Part shown: piece by piece, positions 37,603-47,243 of the stretch
How the letters are laid out: each line of letters starts with the position of its first letter
Position numbering within the stretch: the first letter of the stretch is position 1
Origin: Dyella tabacisoli
Lineage (GTDB): Bacteria > Pseudomonadota > Gammaproteobacteria > Xanthomonadales > Rhodanobacteraceae
Assembly (NCBI RefSeq): GCF_003350925.1
Contig: NZ_KZ857180.1
Location: 124,001-188,000 of the forward strand
Direction of reading: 5' to 3'
DNA: 64,000 nucleotides
Notes under the pieces: generated by a model
Database searches by the model: none
What the model was told of the DNA's origin: nothing
Seen by the model: the letters and a program-made list of their open reading frames with translations, nothing else
Program-made: the position numbers and the translations under genes

Positions 37603-38151
37603 ATGCCACCTGCGCCCGCCGCAGATACCAGCGATATGGACGATGTGCGGGCGGCCGCCGCCGGTGACCGGCAGGCGTTCCAACGGCTCTATCGACTGCA
37701 TGTGGATCGTATTTATGGCGCGGTCTACCGCTTGTCCGGCTACGACCATGCACGCGCCGAAGATCTGACCCAGGACGCATTTGTACGCGCCTGGCAAAAG
37801 CTTGCCGGTTTTCGCCATGAAAGCGCCTTCAGCACATGGCTGTACCGACTCGCGGTCAACGTCGCGCTGATGGACATCCGTGCGCGCGGCGCCGACCCGG
37901 TCCGCATGATGGATGAGGATGACCTGCCCGAGCATGCTGAAACACCGTTTTGCGCCGCCGAGCGAAAAGAGCTGGAACAAGCGATCGGCCGTTTGCCGCC
38001 TCGTGCCCGCGCCGTACTCGTGCTGCATGACGTCGAAGGCTGGCATCACGACGAGATCGGCAAAGAACTAGGCATGGCGGTGGGATCGTCAAAGGCTGCA
38101 CTGCATCGTGCGCGCGGCCTGCTGCGAAAGGTATTGGGAGAAAGCTCATGA
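37603..38151 (+). CDS. ECF-type RNA polymerase sigma factor
   Basis: The protein of about 182 residues has sigma region 2 (FQRLYRLHVDRIYGAVYRL, ARAEDLTQDAFVRAWQ, STWLYRLAVN) and region 4 (RLPPRARAVLVLHDVEGW, then a helix-turn-helix in IGKELGMAVGSSKAALHRAR). It directs RNA polymerase to a small regulon, probably for envelope conditions given its neighbours. ATG 37603 has GGAA upstream; ATG 37570, eleven residues earlier, is also possible. It overlaps the next gene by ATGA, the usual sigma/anti-sigma layout. Confidence 0.9.
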   Translation: MPPAPAADTSDMDDVRAAAAGDRQAFQRLYRLHVDRIYGAVYRLSGYDHARAEDLTQDAFVRAWQKLAGFRHESAFSTWLYRLAVNVALMDIRARGADPVRMMDEDDLPEHAETPFCAAERKELEQAIGRLPPRARAVLVLHDVEGWHHDEIGKELGMAVGSSKAALHRARGLLRKVLGESS

Positions 38152-38594
38152 ACGAATTTGAATGGCACCGCCAGATGCGCGCCTTGCGCGAGCCAGTCTC
38201 CCCCAAGCGCGACCTGTGGTCGCGGATCGACGCCGAACTGGATGACACCCCGTCTGTACAAAGCACACCTCGCCGTGTGCCACAGCGACATGTCTGGCTA
38301 CTCGCGGCCAGCTTCGCCGGCCTTGTTCTACTCGTTGGCGGCATAAGCCGGCAGCTTTATCGCGAACAGCCGGCGCAAACGGCGGCGACGCTAGCCGACA
38401 CAACCCTCGATAGCACCCGCTGGAAACCTACCGACCCCCGCCTGGCCGGTGCAGCGATTCAACTCGACGCCGCAAAAATGGAATTGCAGCAAGCCATGCA
38501 ACAGTCACCGGACTCGGTTGCCCTGCAACGCTTGCTCGCCCGTACCGAACAACAGCAATTGCAATTACGCCATATGGAACATCAGGCCGGCTAA
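38148..38594 (+). CDS. Putative anti-sigma factor, single-pass membrane protein
   Basis: The 148-residue protein has a short cytoplasmic part, one membrane helix (about 45-65, LLAASFAGLVLLVGGI) and a periplasmic Gln-rich helical tail. It has no zinc-binding anti-sigma motif (HxxxCxxC). Its role is inferred from position: it overlaps the ECF sigma gene by ATGA and is followed 18 bases later by the DUF4097 gene. The cytoplasmic segment (about 40 residues) is short for holding a sigma factor, so the assignment is tentative. Confidence 0.65.
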   Translation: MNEFEWHRQMRALREPVSPKRDLWSRIDAELDDTPSVQSTPRRVPQRHVWLLAASFAGLVLLVGGISRQLYREQPAQTAATLADTTLDSTRWKPTDPRLAGAAIQLDAAKMELQQAMQQSPDSVALQRLLARTEQQQLQLRHMEHQAG

Positions 38595-38612
38595 GCCCTT
38601 GGAATCTTCATT

Positions 38613-39533
38613 ATGAAAATCACCCGTCGTCACACTCTTTTGCTTAGCCCCATCCTGCTCAGCCTGTCCATCGGCTCGGCGCTGGCCGACGCACCGATCA
38701 ATCTCAGTCATGACGCCGCACCCAACGTGCGCGTGAGCATCACCAATATCAAAGGCACCGTGAGCGTTACCGCCTGGGATCGCAATCAGGTGCAGGTCAG
38801 CGGCCATCTTGGCGATGGCGCAAGGCCACTGACCATCGATGGCAGCAACAGCAATCTGGTCATCAAGGTTCAGCCACAGGGCAGTAAATCGGGCTGGTTT
38901 AATTGGAACAACGACACCGCCATGGCATCGAGCACGCTGGACCTTCGCGTACCCAAAGGAGCCTCGCTCGATGTCGAAGTGGTCAGCGCGCCACTGGGTA
39001 TCGACGGTATCGACGGTGGCGATATCAAGGTGAGCTCAGTCAGCGGCAAGGTTCGTATCAACGCACGCACACCATCGCTGACCGTAAACAGCGTCAGCGG
39101 CAACCTGGAACTGGCTGGCCGCGCCGAACGCGTTTCACTGCAAACCGTCAGTGGCGACATTCTGGCGCCCACCGTGGGCAGCGATGCCGAATTGCAGACG
39201 GTATCGGGACGTATTCGAGTGAATGGCGGGCCGTGGAAGCGGGTCAATCTCAGCACGGTATCGGGTGATGTCGTACTCACCGGCGCCCTGGCTCCCAGCG
39301 GCAACGTCAGTATCGACAGCATGAGCGGCGATGTGCAATTGCAGTTGCCTGACAGTCTCTCGGCCGCGATTCACGCCAACAGCTTCAGTGGCGATCTGCG
39401 CAGCGACTTCGGCACCCCGAAAAAGCTCGAACACGGCCCAGGCACCGAACTGGAGACCAGCGCCGGCGGCGGCAACGGCAAGATCAGCGTCGAGACCTTC
39501 AGCGGCGATCTACGTATACGCAAAGGGGAATGA
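38613..39533 (+). CDS. DUF4097-family secreted beta-repeat protein
   Basis: The 306-residue protein has a signal peptide (about residues 1-25, cleaved near ALADA). The rest is repeated short beta-strands with recurring SVSG and TVSGD units (VSSVSGKVRI, NSVSGNLEL, QTVSGDI), typical of DUF4097 right-handed beta-helix-like proteins of unknown function. It lies at the end of the sigma / membrane-protein operon and may be their effector or a sensor in the envelope. Confidence 0.88.
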   Translation: MKITRRHTLLLSPILLSLSIGSALADAPINLSHDAAPNVRVSITNIKGTVSVTAWDRNQVQVSGHLGDGARPLTIDGSNSNLVIKVQPQGSKSGWFNWNNDTAMASSTLDLRVPKGASLDVEVVSAPLGIDGIDGGDIKVSSVSGKVRINARTPSLTVNSVSGNLELAGRAERVSLQTVSGDILAPTVGSDAELQTVSGRIRVNGGPWKRVNLSTVSGDVVLTGALAPSGNVSIDSMSGDVQLQLPDSLSAAIHANSFSGDLRSDFGTPKKLEHGPGTELETSAGGGNGKISVETFSGDLRIRKGE

Positions 39534-39614
39534 GAGGCCGGCTTTTTGTAAGCGGCATCGCCTTATAGGTGAGCTGTAATAGCCGTCTAAGCGCGCATGG
39601 AGCGCGCCGCCCCA

Positions 39615-40529
39615 TCAAAGGTCTTGGTGGTACTGCACGTAAGGCGTACGGGATTGATCCGGCTCCGGGCCTGCCGGGGTGTTCACTCCGGTGCCGGACG
39701 ACCACACGTTCTGCGCACCGATGCTTAGCTCGCCCTGCCATGGCAGGCGCCATGTCACACCCAGATCGATACTTCTCCAACGCTTGTCCGGGCTATAGCT
39801 GGCGCCGGGATTACCCGCATCGGGCTGCATGCTGCGACCCACAATGGTGCCCCGCAAAGGGCCGCGATCCACACCAAAGCTCAAGGCCTTTTGATCGAGC
39901 GTACTGAGACCGAGCACATTGCCCGACAGCAGCCGTATACGACCGACACTGGCGCCAACATCGATGCCGCTCTTGCTGTCCAATGCCAACCGGCCACGAG
40001 CATTGAGCTGGGTACTGCTATCGAAGCTGGACAAACCATTGACGCTCGGCGCCATGCCCGGCAACAGACGCGGCAAAGTGGCGCTATTGGGCGTGCCATT
40101 GGCGCCGACGCTAAGCCCGATGCTATAGCCGCTGCCACTGTAGGTAGCACCCACTTCGCTGCCGATCACACGCGGTACCCGGTTATTGATCCAGCTATGC
40201 TCGCTGAACCCGGCATGGGCCCGGAGCCCTTGGCTCAAGCCGTATTCCAGGTCGGTGGACCTGGTTTTGGCGGCATCCGCCGCGCGGAAAACCATCGGCG
40301 CATCGCTGCGCTGGATCGCCGCCAAGGTGTCGTTCTCGGCCTTGAGCGTCAGCATGCTGCCATCGGCCCCACGCCATAACGGCAAGGCACCCGCGTCAAC
40401 CTGAACAACTTGATCTACCTGCTGTTTCAGCGACCGCTTGGCAGCCCCGTGCATATCATTGGTCGACGACTGCCCTGCCGCAATGAGCGGCATAAACAGG
40501 ATCGGCAATGAAAGCAGCAATCGGCGCAT
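39615..40529 (-). CDS. Secreted protein of unknown function, possibly outer-membrane
   Basis: The 304-residue protein has a signal peptide (about 1-20, ending IAAGQ). The mature part has alternating polar/hydrophobic strands rich in Gly and Ser (VGASVGRIRLLSGNVLGLS, IDLGVTWRLPWQGELSIG) and ends in QYHQDL, suggesting a beta-rich envelope protein. No family was recognised. It is transcribed away from the GGDEF-EAL gene and converges on the DUF4097 gene. Confidence 0.7.
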   Translation of the reverse strand: MRRLLLSLPILFMPLIAAGQSSTNDMHGAAKRSLKQQVDQVVQVDAGALPLWRGADGSMLTLKAENDTLAAIQRSDAPMVFRAADAAKTRSTDLEYGLSQGLRAHAGFSEHSWINNRVPRVIGSEVGATYSGSGYSIGLSVGANGTPNSATLPRLLPGMAPSVNGLSSFDSSTQLNARGRLALDSKSGIDVGASVGRIRLLSGNVLGLSTLDQKALSFGVDRGPLRGTIVGRSMQPDAGNPGASYSPDKRWRSIDLGVTWRLPWQGELSIGAQNVWSSGTGVNTPAGPEPDQSRTPYVQYHQDL

Positions 40530-40590
40530 GGCGTCAGTTATGGATTCCGGCTGGTAATAGCTCTAGTCTCGCTCCCCTCAGAGTCGAGAC

Positions 40591-40609
40591 TGTGCAAAAT
40601 ATTAGCACA
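40591..40609. promoter_or_regulatory. Imperfect palindrome in the divergent region
   Basis: TGTGCAAAATATTAGCACA has complementary TGTGC / GCACA ends and an AT-rich centre. It lies in the 259-base AT-rich region between the secreted-protein gene and the GGDEF-EAL gene. It could be an operator; no regulator is assigned. A TTGACT...TATAAG-like promoter lies further down near 40736-40750. Confidence 0.35.
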
Positions 40610-40788
40610 TTTTACTTTTTACTAACAACGGGTATGCACAAGGTTCACCAGCCACCCTGGAACTAGTACAAGGGCATGTTTATATCTCGATCACAACATC
40701 GGCTTTACGTGCGTAAGGTCAACGACAAGGCCGGTTTGACTCTATATAAGGTCACTTCATCGACTACGCATGGACTGGTCAGCTTCCG

Positions 40789-43686
40789 ATGAGTTCCGTG
40801 CCCAGCGGCATCGCTCTGATACCTACTGCCGTGGATAACGACCCAGCGGCGCTTCATGCTGCCGTAGAACGGCTGTTTCGGGCCACCGACGCCACCACGG
40901 TGCTCGAAATCTGTGAGGCCTTGCTGACAGGCTTCGGCATCCATGGAAAGCTCCAGTGGCACTGGTCCAGCGATGAAGTGACCGATATCGGCAGCCCGAA
41001 CCGACTCGATCTGGCCGAAGATCCGCTCGGGCCGCGGATGCTGGTGCTGGAGCTATCGAACGATCCGCTGCCCCCCATGCTGCAGGAGCGACTGATCTGG
41101 CTGGGCCGGTTGGCCAACACCCGATTGCGCCAGCTAGCGGAAACATCGCGGCTGTACGAGGCGATCTCGCGCCTGGCCCTGGCTGAACGACTGCAGCGCG
41201 CGCTGTATGCCATCGCCGAGCAGGCCGGTGGCGAGCACAACATGACCGAGATGATGCCTTCGCTGCATACGATCTTGGGCAGCCTCATGTACGCCGAGAA
41301 TTTCTATATCGCGCTGTACGACGTGGCCGGTGACTGCGTACGTTTTCCGTATTACGTCGACACGATGGATAAGGATCCGCCATCGCCCGAGCAGAGCTTT
41401 CCCTTGCAGCAGATGCGAAACAGCCTGACCTGGCATCTGGTGCGCGGCGGCCAGGCGATCATGGGCTCGGTGGACGAGTTGAAACAGCAGCTAGGCAACC
41501 GCCTCGCGCCGGTCGGCCCCAGTTGCGAGCACTGGTTGGGGGTGCCGTTGTTGCGCGAAGGCCGTGTAGTCGGCGGCCTGGCGATTCAAAGCTATCGCGC
41601 GGACACCCACTACACCCAGCATGACCGCGAGCTGCTCAGTTACGTTGCGCAGCACGTTCAAACCGCGCTGGAGCGACGCGAAGCACATGCGGAACTCGAA
41701 CGCCGCGTCGCCAACCGCACCGCCGCGCTGCGCGAAGCCAATCGGGTATTGCGCCAACAGGTGCTGCAACGCCAACGCGGCGAACGACTGCAGGCGGCAC
41801 TGTTTCGTATTGCCGAGCTGGCCAATGCGACGGAAAGCCTGGACAACTTCTACGCCGCCGTGCACCGGGTGATCGGTGGCCTGCTGTATGCGCGCAACTT
41901 CTTCATCGCCTTGCTCGACGACGAGCGCAAGCAACTGACCTTTCCCTACTCGGTGGATGAGCAGGAGGCCGCACGGCCTCCACGCACGCACGGCCGGGGC
42001 GCCAGCGAGTACGTACTGCGGCATGCCAAGCCACTACTGGCCGATCCACATGAAATCGAGCGGCTGTGCAAAATCGGCGAAATCGGCCAATTCGGCGCCC
42101 GCTCGGTCTGCTGGCTGGGCGTACCTCTGATCTGGAACGAGCGCGCTATGGGCGTGCTGGCCGTGCAAAGCTATTCCCCCGAACACACCTACGACCAGCG
42201 CGATCAGGAGCTGCTGACCTTCGTCGGCTACCACGTCGCCAACGCGCTGCAACGCAAGCACACCGCCGAGTCGTTGAAGCAGGCCTATGCCAACCTCGAA
42301 CGCCGGGTCACTGAGCGCACTCGGGCGCTGGCTTTAGCCAATCGCGATTTGCGTGAACAGATTGCCGAACGCGAACGTGTCGAGCGCCGGCTGAAATACG
42401 AAACACTGCATGACTCGCTCACCGGCCTGCCCAACCGCACGCTGTTATTGCAACGGCTTGAGCAGGCCTTGCAGCGCTTTCACAGCAGCGCGCATGAGTT
42501 GTTCGCCGTACTGTTCATCGACCTGGATCGCTTCAAGGTCATCAACGATTCGGTGGGTCATCTGGTTGGCGACGATCTGTTATTCCAGGTCGGTGGCCGC
42601 ATTCGCGCCTGCCTGAAAACCCGTGACGTGGTTGCCCGGCTCGGCGGCGATGAATTCGCCGTGCTTGCCGAGGGCGTTACCGATGCGCGGATGGCCATGC
42701 TGATCGCCGAACGCATCATCCACGAACTGCAAGCCCCGTTCCGGCTCGGCGCCAAAGAAATTTTCACGTCGGCCTCGATCGGCATCGCCTTGCCCGGCCT
42801 GCACTATCAGCGCCCCGAAGAGCTGCTGCGCGATGCCGACGCGGCCATGTATCGCGCCAAAGACGAAGGTCGCCATCGCGCCGCGGTATTTGATGATCGC
42901 CTGCGTCGAGAAGCGCTGTCGCTGCTGGAAATGGAGGGCGACTTACGCCGCGCGCTCGGCCGCAACGAGTTCGTGCCGTTTTATCAACCGATCGTAGCGC
43001 TGGAGGACGGCCGCACCGTCGGTTACGAAGCCCTGCTGCGCTGGCGCCACCCTGAGCGAGGCCTGCTCACCCCGAGCGAATTCCTGGTGGTCGCCGAGGA
43101 GAACGGCTGCGCTGAAAATATTGACTGGCAGATCTTTGAGCAGGTGTGCGCACAAGCCGCGGCCTTGGCCGGCACGGACGGCTTCGTCAGCATCAACGTC
43201 TCAGGCCGCCACTTCCGCTCGCCTGACTTGGACAAGCGCCTGCTCGATCTACTGCGCGCGCATAACTTGCCGCCGCAACGCTTGCGTATCGAAGTAACCG
43301 AGCGCGCATTGCTGGAGAATCCCAACCAGGTCAAACGAATACTCAGCCATCTACGCGAAAACGGAGTCGGCATCGCACTGGACGACTTCGGTACCGGCTA
43401 CTCCTCGCTCAGCTACCTGCATCAATACCCGATCGGTACGCTGAAAATCGACCGCTCGTTCATTACCGAGCTTCAGCGCGAAAGCGGCCAGGGCATGGCC
43501 GTCGTGCGGGCTATCCAGGTACTGGCTGACTCGCTGGAGATGCAAGTGATCGCCGAAGGCATCGAAGAGGAAACGCAACGGCAGGCTCTACTGCAAGTGG
43601 GCTGCCGCTACGGTCAAGGTTTTCTGTTTGCCGTGCCAAAGGCTGCTGACGCCTGGCTGCAGGGTCAGCAACACACCATGCCTTGA
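40789..43686 (+). CDS. GAF-GAF-GGDEF-EAL cyclic-di-GMP protein
   Basis: The 965-residue soluble protein has two GAF domains (about 135-285 and 340-495), each followed by a coiled coil (RRVANRTAALREANR, RRVTERTRALALANR). A diguanylate cyclase domain follows with an intact RLGGDEF motif (about 619) and then a phosphodiesterase domain with EALLRW (about 747), DDFGTGYSSL and EGIEEETQ. The inhibitory I-site before GGDEF reads KTRD instead of RxxD. Both activities could exist; all EAL catalytic positions visible are kept. The GAF domains probably sense a small ligand. No genetic partner is adjacent. Confidence 0.93.
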   Translation: MSSVPSGIALIPTAVDNDPAALHAAVERLFRATDATTVLEICEALLTGFGIHGKLQWHWSSDEVTDIGSPNRLDLAEDPLGPRMLVLELSNDPLPPMLQERLIWLGRLANTRLRQLAETSRLYEAISRLALAERLQRALYAIAEQAGGEHNMTEMMPSLHTILGSLMYAENFYIALYDVAGDCVRFPYYVDTMDKDPPSPEQSFPLQQMRNSLTWHLVRGGQAIMGSVDELKQQLGNRLAPVGPSCEHWLGVPLLREGRVVGGLAIQSYRADTHYTQHDRELLSYVAQHVQTALERREAHAELERRVANRTAALREANRVLRQQVLQRQRGERLQAALFRIAELANATESLDNFYAAVHRVIGGLLYARNFFIALLDDERKQLTFPYSVDEQEAARPPRTHGRGASEYVLRHAKPLLADPHEIERLCKIGEIGQFGARSVCWLGVPLIWNERAMGVLAVQSYSPEHTYDQRDQELLTFVGYHVANALQRKHTAESLKQAYANLERRVTERTRALALANRDLREQIAERERVERRLKYETLHDSLTGLPNRTLLLQRLEQALQRFHSSAHELFAVLFIDLDRFKVINDSVGHLVGDDLLFQVGGRIRACLKTRDVVARLGGDEFAVLAEGVTDARMAMLIAERIIHELQAPFRLGAKEIFTSASIGIALPGLHYQRPEELLRDADAAMYRAKDEGRHRAAVFDDRLRREALSLLEMEGDLRRALGRNEFVPFYQPIVALEDGRTVGYEALLRWRHPERGLLTPSEFLVVAEENGCAENIDWQIFEQVCAQAAALAGTDGFVSINVSGRHFRSPDLDKRLLDLLRAHNLPPQRLRIEVTERALLENPNQVKRILSHLRENGVGIALDDFGTGYSSLSYLHQYPIGTLKIDRSFITELQRESGQGMAVVRAIQVLADSLEMQVIAEGIEEETQRQALLQVGCRYGQGFLFAVPKAADAWLQGQQHTMP

Positions 43687-43703
43687 CGGCCCGGCAGCGT
43701 TAT

Positions 43704-44603
43704 TTACTGTGCCGTCGTCGGTGTATCTGCCTTGTGGCTACTGCTCAGCAGGTGCTCGGCATCGATACGGTCAAAGGTATAACGCTGCGCACAAAACTCG
43801 CAGATCACTTCGATTTCACCGTCACGGGCCAGCAAAGTAGCCTCTACTTCGTCGCGCCCCAGCGATCGCAACATCGACTCCACCCGTTCGCGCGAGCAAC
43901 TGCAGCCGAAAGCCAGCGATCGCGGCTCGAACAGGCGTATCGATTCCTCGTGATAGAGCCGGTACAGCAACTGCTCGGGCGCGGTAGCCAGTAGCTCTTC
44001 CGTGCCTAGCGTGGCCGTGAGGTACTGGATACGCGTCCAGGCATCCTCGTCCTCCACGGCATCATGACCACCCTCGCTTGGCAGCTTCTGCAAGATTAAA
44101 CCGACGGCGTGCTCGCCATCGGCGGCAAGCAGAATTTTGGCCGGCAACTGCTCCGATTGGCTGAAATAATTTTCCAGCGCACTGGCGATATCCGCATGCT
44201 GCAGATCGACCAGGCCCTGATAACGTTGACCGCGCTCGATCTGACCGATCGTAATCGCCATGACCGCCTGTGGCAGAGCGCTCAATGAGAGGGACTCCGG
44301 CAGCGGATCGTTCCAACGGGCCAAGCCACGCAACCGACCTTGATCGGTGCATTCGGTAAACAGCAGGCGCAAGGCGCCCGTGCTTTTCAGCTCCACCGAC
44401 AACGCGCCATCAAGTTTGATGTTGCCGGTAAGCAAGGCACTGGCAGCCAGACTTTGACCCAGCATCGCGCGCAGCGCTGCTGGGTAGTCCGCGCGGCCGG
44501 CAATTTCACGCCATGCCGCCCCCAGCCGAACCAGAACACCGCGCACACCGGCGCGCTCCAGCAAGAATCGATGCAGCACGTCTTCGACAAACACGGTTTC
44601 CAC
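43704..44603 (-). CDS. hslO: Redox-regulated chaperone Hsp33
   Basis: The 299-residue protein has the Hsp33 core (GVRGVLVRLGAAW, LSASALLTGNIKLDGALSV) and a C-terminal zinc/redox switch with the CSC and CEFC cysteine pairs (about residues 232-234 and 265-268). Oxidation releases zinc and activates holdase function against protein aggregation. Length matches the family. It converges on the GGDEF-EAL gene with only 17 bases between them. Confidence 0.96.
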   Translation of the reverse strand: METVFVEDVLHRFLLERAGVRGVLVRLGAAWREIAGRADYPAALRAMLGQSLAASALLTGNIKLDGALSVELKSTGALRLLFTECTDQGRLRGLARWNDPLPESLSLSALPQAVMAITIGQIERGQRYQGLVDLQHADIASALENYFSQSEQLPAKILLAADGEHAVGLILQKLPSEGGHDAVEDEDAWTRIQYLTATLGTEELLATAPEQLLYRLYHEESIRLFEPRSLAFGCSCSRERVESMLRSLGRDEVEATLLARDGEIEVICEFCAQRYTFDRIDAEHLLSSSHKADTPTTAQ

Positions 44604-44890
44604 GTTTAGACCTCATCTGAACCAGGCGCACAAAATGGGGCCGCCTTAGCCCCCATGCAACCTTAGAGCCTGCTCAGATCTCTAAGCAGCCCACGCGCCG
44701 GGAATTGTATGCACCTGGGCCAGGAAAGATCGAGGGAGCGCATGTCGGCGTACGGCCGGGCACGGCGAGCCAACCAATCTGGCAGTTGGCTCCGCTGTCG
44801 GCACCGCATGACCGTTTGGCCGCGCCATGACCCGATCAGGCCCATGCGAACGGACCTATATACTCCCGTGATCTCCAGCCACGTTCAGTT

Positions 44891-45625
44891 ATGTCCCAAC
44901 GACGCTCACTGCTTACTCGTCTACTGCGATCATTCGCCATCCTGGCCTTGTCCTGGCTAGCGTTAAGTTGGCTGCTCGTGCTGGTGCTGCGCTTTGTCCC
45001 GCCATGGACTTCGGCGGTGATCGTAGAGCGTCAGGTGAGTGCCTGGCTGCGAAACGAGCCGAATTTCCGGCTACGCCATCGCTGGGTGCCGTGGGCGCAG
45101 GTTTCGCCTTATGTGCCGTTGGCGATGGTGGCCGGCGAAGATCAGAAATTTCCGTTCCACCATGGTTTCGACGTCGATGCGATCCAGGATGCGCTCGACG
45201 CCGCCGATGATGGCAAGCGCCTGCGCGGCGCCAGCACGATCAGCCAGCAAACAGCGAAAAACCTATTTTTATGGAACGGCCGCAGCTTTGTACGCAAGGG
45301 TCTGGAAGCGTATTTCACCGTGCTGCTCGAACTGACTTGGCCCAAGCAACGCATTCTTGAGGTGTACATGAACATCGCCGAGCTGGGCGATGGCGTTTAT
45401 GGCGTGGGCGCCGCCAGCGATGCTTATCTGGACACACCCCCTGCCCGCCTTAGTCCGAGCCAGGCAGCCCGGCTCGCCGCCGTCTTGCCGAGCCCACGGC
45501 GCTTTCGCGCCGATCGGCCCAGCGCTTATGTGCTCAGTCGCGCCAACTGGATTCAGCAGCAGATGCAGCAACTAGGCGGCCCCGGCTATCTGCAGATCCA
45601 TCAGGCGCCACGTCTGCAGCGGTAG
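44891..45625 (+). CDS. mtgA: Monofunctional peptidoglycan transglycosylase
   Basis: The 244-residue GT51 enzyme has one N-terminal membrane helix (about 12-35), the catalytic Glu in VAGEDQKFPFHHGFD and the RGASTISQQTAKNLFLW and YMNIAELGDGVYGVGAAS motifs. It polymerises lipid II into glycan strands at the outer face of the inner membrane. ATG 44891 places the membrane helix at the usual distance. The 287-base gap before it (44604-44890) shows no convincing gene. Confidence 0.96.
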   Translation: MSQRRSLLTRLLRSFAILALSWLALSWLLVLVLRFVPPWTSAVIVERQVSAWLRNEPNFRLRHRWVPWAQVSPYVPLAMVAGEDQKFPFHHGFDVDAIQDALDAADDGKRLRGASTISQQTAKNLFLWNGRSFVRKGLEAYFTVLLELTWPKQRILEVYMNIAELGDGVYGVGAASDAYLDTPPARLSPSQAARLAAVLPSPRRFRADRPSAYVLSRANWIQQQMQQLGGPGYLQIHQAPRLQR

Positions 45626-45706
45626 CGTTAAACACGACCATCGCTTCGTCATGTACGCGTAGGTCTGATGCACTAGGATCTTGCGACCCTTTTCCAGATA
45701 GCGCTC

Positions 45707-46645
45707 ATGCCACAACTCACGGTCGTCGTCCCCGCTTACAACGAAGCTGCCGTGCTGGAGACCTTCCATCAGCGATTGGCCGCCGTGCTGGACGGCATAT
45801 CGATAGAGTGCCACGTGCTCTACGTCGACGATGGCAGCAGTGATGCCACTTGGGCGATTATCGAGTCATTGGTTGCCGGCGATTCCCGCACAGGCGCGCT
45901 CAAACTTTCACGTAATTTCGGCAAGGAGGCCGCACTGACTGCCGGCCTGGACCAGATCGTCGCCGGAGCCGCCGTCGTAATCGACGCCGATCTACAAGAC
46001 CCGCCCGAGCTGATCCCCAAACTGATTGAGCAATGGCAAGCAGGCTACGACGTGGTCTACGCCACGCGAACCGTCCGCGAAGGCGAAACCGGCTTCAAAC
46101 GTTTCACCGCGGCGATGTTCTACCGCAGCATGGAGCGACTGTCGGACACCGCGATACCGCGCGATACCGGCGACTTCCGCCTGCTCTCGCGGCGCGCACT
46201 CGATGCACTTGGCCAGCTACGAGAACGCCAACGTTTTATGAAAGGCCTGTTTACCTGGATCGGCTACCGGCAAACCGCCGTGCACTATCAACGTGACCCG
46301 CGCAAGGCCGGGGTTACAAAATGGAATTATTGGCGGCTGACTCAGTTGGCCATCGAAGGAATCACCTCCTTCTCCAGCGCACCACTGCGACTGGCCACCT
46401 GGATAGGCCTGCTCTCAGCCGGGCTGGCCTTTCTGTACGGCATGTGGGTTCTGGCCAAGTCATTGCTCTACGGCGACGCCGTGCGTGGCTACCCCACCCT
46501 GATGCTGGTGATTTTGTTTCTTGGCGGCGTGCAGCTACTGGCACTGGGCGTCATTGGCGAGTATCTCGGCCGCAACTACACCGAAAGCAAGCAGCGGCCG
46601 CTGTACTTCGTGGATAAGCAGCATTCGCCGCAGCGCCAAAACTAA
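45707..46645 (+). CDS. GT2 glycosyltransferase of the GtrB/ArnC/DPM1 type
   Basis: The 312-residue protein has an N-terminal GT-A domain (VVVPAYNEAAVLE, DDGSSDATW, DADLQDPPELI with the metal-binding DxD-like acidic motif) and two C-terminal membrane helices (about 232-255 and 268-292). It probably transfers a sugar from a nucleotide to undecaprenyl phosphate for envelope glycan modification. No flippase or arn genes adjoin it. It is encoded on the same strand as mtgA, 81 bases downstream. Confidence 0.92.
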   Translation: MPQLTVVVPAYNEAAVLETFHQRLAAVLDGISIECHVLYVDDGSSDATWAIIESLVAGDSRTGALKLSRNFGKEAALTAGLDQIVAGAAVVIDADLQDPPELIPKLIEQWQAGYDVVYATRTVREGETGFKRFTAAMFYRSMERLSDTAIPRDTGDFRLLSRRALDALGQLRERQRFMKGLFTWIGYRQTAVHYQRDPRKAGVTKWNYWRLTQLAIEGITSFSSAPLRLATWIGLLSAGLAFLYGMWVLAKSLLYGDAVRGYPTLMLVILFLGGVQLLALGVIGEYLGRNYTESKQRPLYFVDKQHSPQRQN

Positions 46646-46756
46646 ACCGCCGCATCGGCATCGGGACAGACTTCACATCCTTGCTACACCGGGCAGACTC
46701 AGCGGCGCTAAACTCGGCTTTACGCGGCCGGCTCGCGGCCGATAGGGAGGCTAAGC

Positions 46757-47185
46757 ATGCGCCAGGTCAAGCATCTACTAGAAAGCAAGGGAAGCCAGAT
46801 CTATGCCATCGCACCGGAAGCGCCGGTGCTGGAGGCTATCAAGCACATGGCCGAACATCGCGTCGGCGCACTGCTCGTCATGCGCGGAGAACGGCTGGTA
46901 GGCATCGTTTCCGAACGCGACTACGCGCGTAAAGTCATCTTGCAGGGCCGCTCTTCAGCACAGACCACGGTCTCGGAGATCATGAGCAGCCCGCCACTGA
47001 CGGTCACCCCGGACACTGACGTATTCGACTGCATGCGGCTATGTACGAACAGCCGCGTCCGCCATTTGCCGGTGGTACGGGGAGAGGCGGTTATTGGCGT
47101 GATCTCGATCGGTGACCTGGTGAAAGCGGTAATCGATGCCCAAGCTGAAGAAATCGAGCATTTGCAGCGCTATATCGCCAGCTAA
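46757..47185 (+). CDS. Tandem CBS-domain protein
   Basis: The 142-residue cytoplasmic protein consists of two CBS domains (about 8-65 and 72-130) with the repeated pattern VGALLVMRGERLVGIVSERD and VRHLPVVRGEAVIGVISIGD. Such stand-alone pairs bind adenine nucleotides or S-adenosylmethionine-like ligands and modulate partners. GGGAGG precedes ATG 46757. No partner gene is adjacent. Confidence 0.93.
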   Translation: MRQVKHLLESKGSQIYAIAPEAPVLEAIKHMAEHRVGALLVMRGERLVGIVSERDYARKVILQGRSSAQTTVSEIMSSPPLTVTPDTDVFDCMRLCTNSRVRHLPVVRGEAVIGVISIGDLVKAVIDAQAEEIEHLQRYIAS

Positions 47186-47243
47186 GCGCCGGGGATGGAG
47201 CCCTGGACACGTCGCGCGGCAGGCAAGCGAGTCATAGCTCGGC

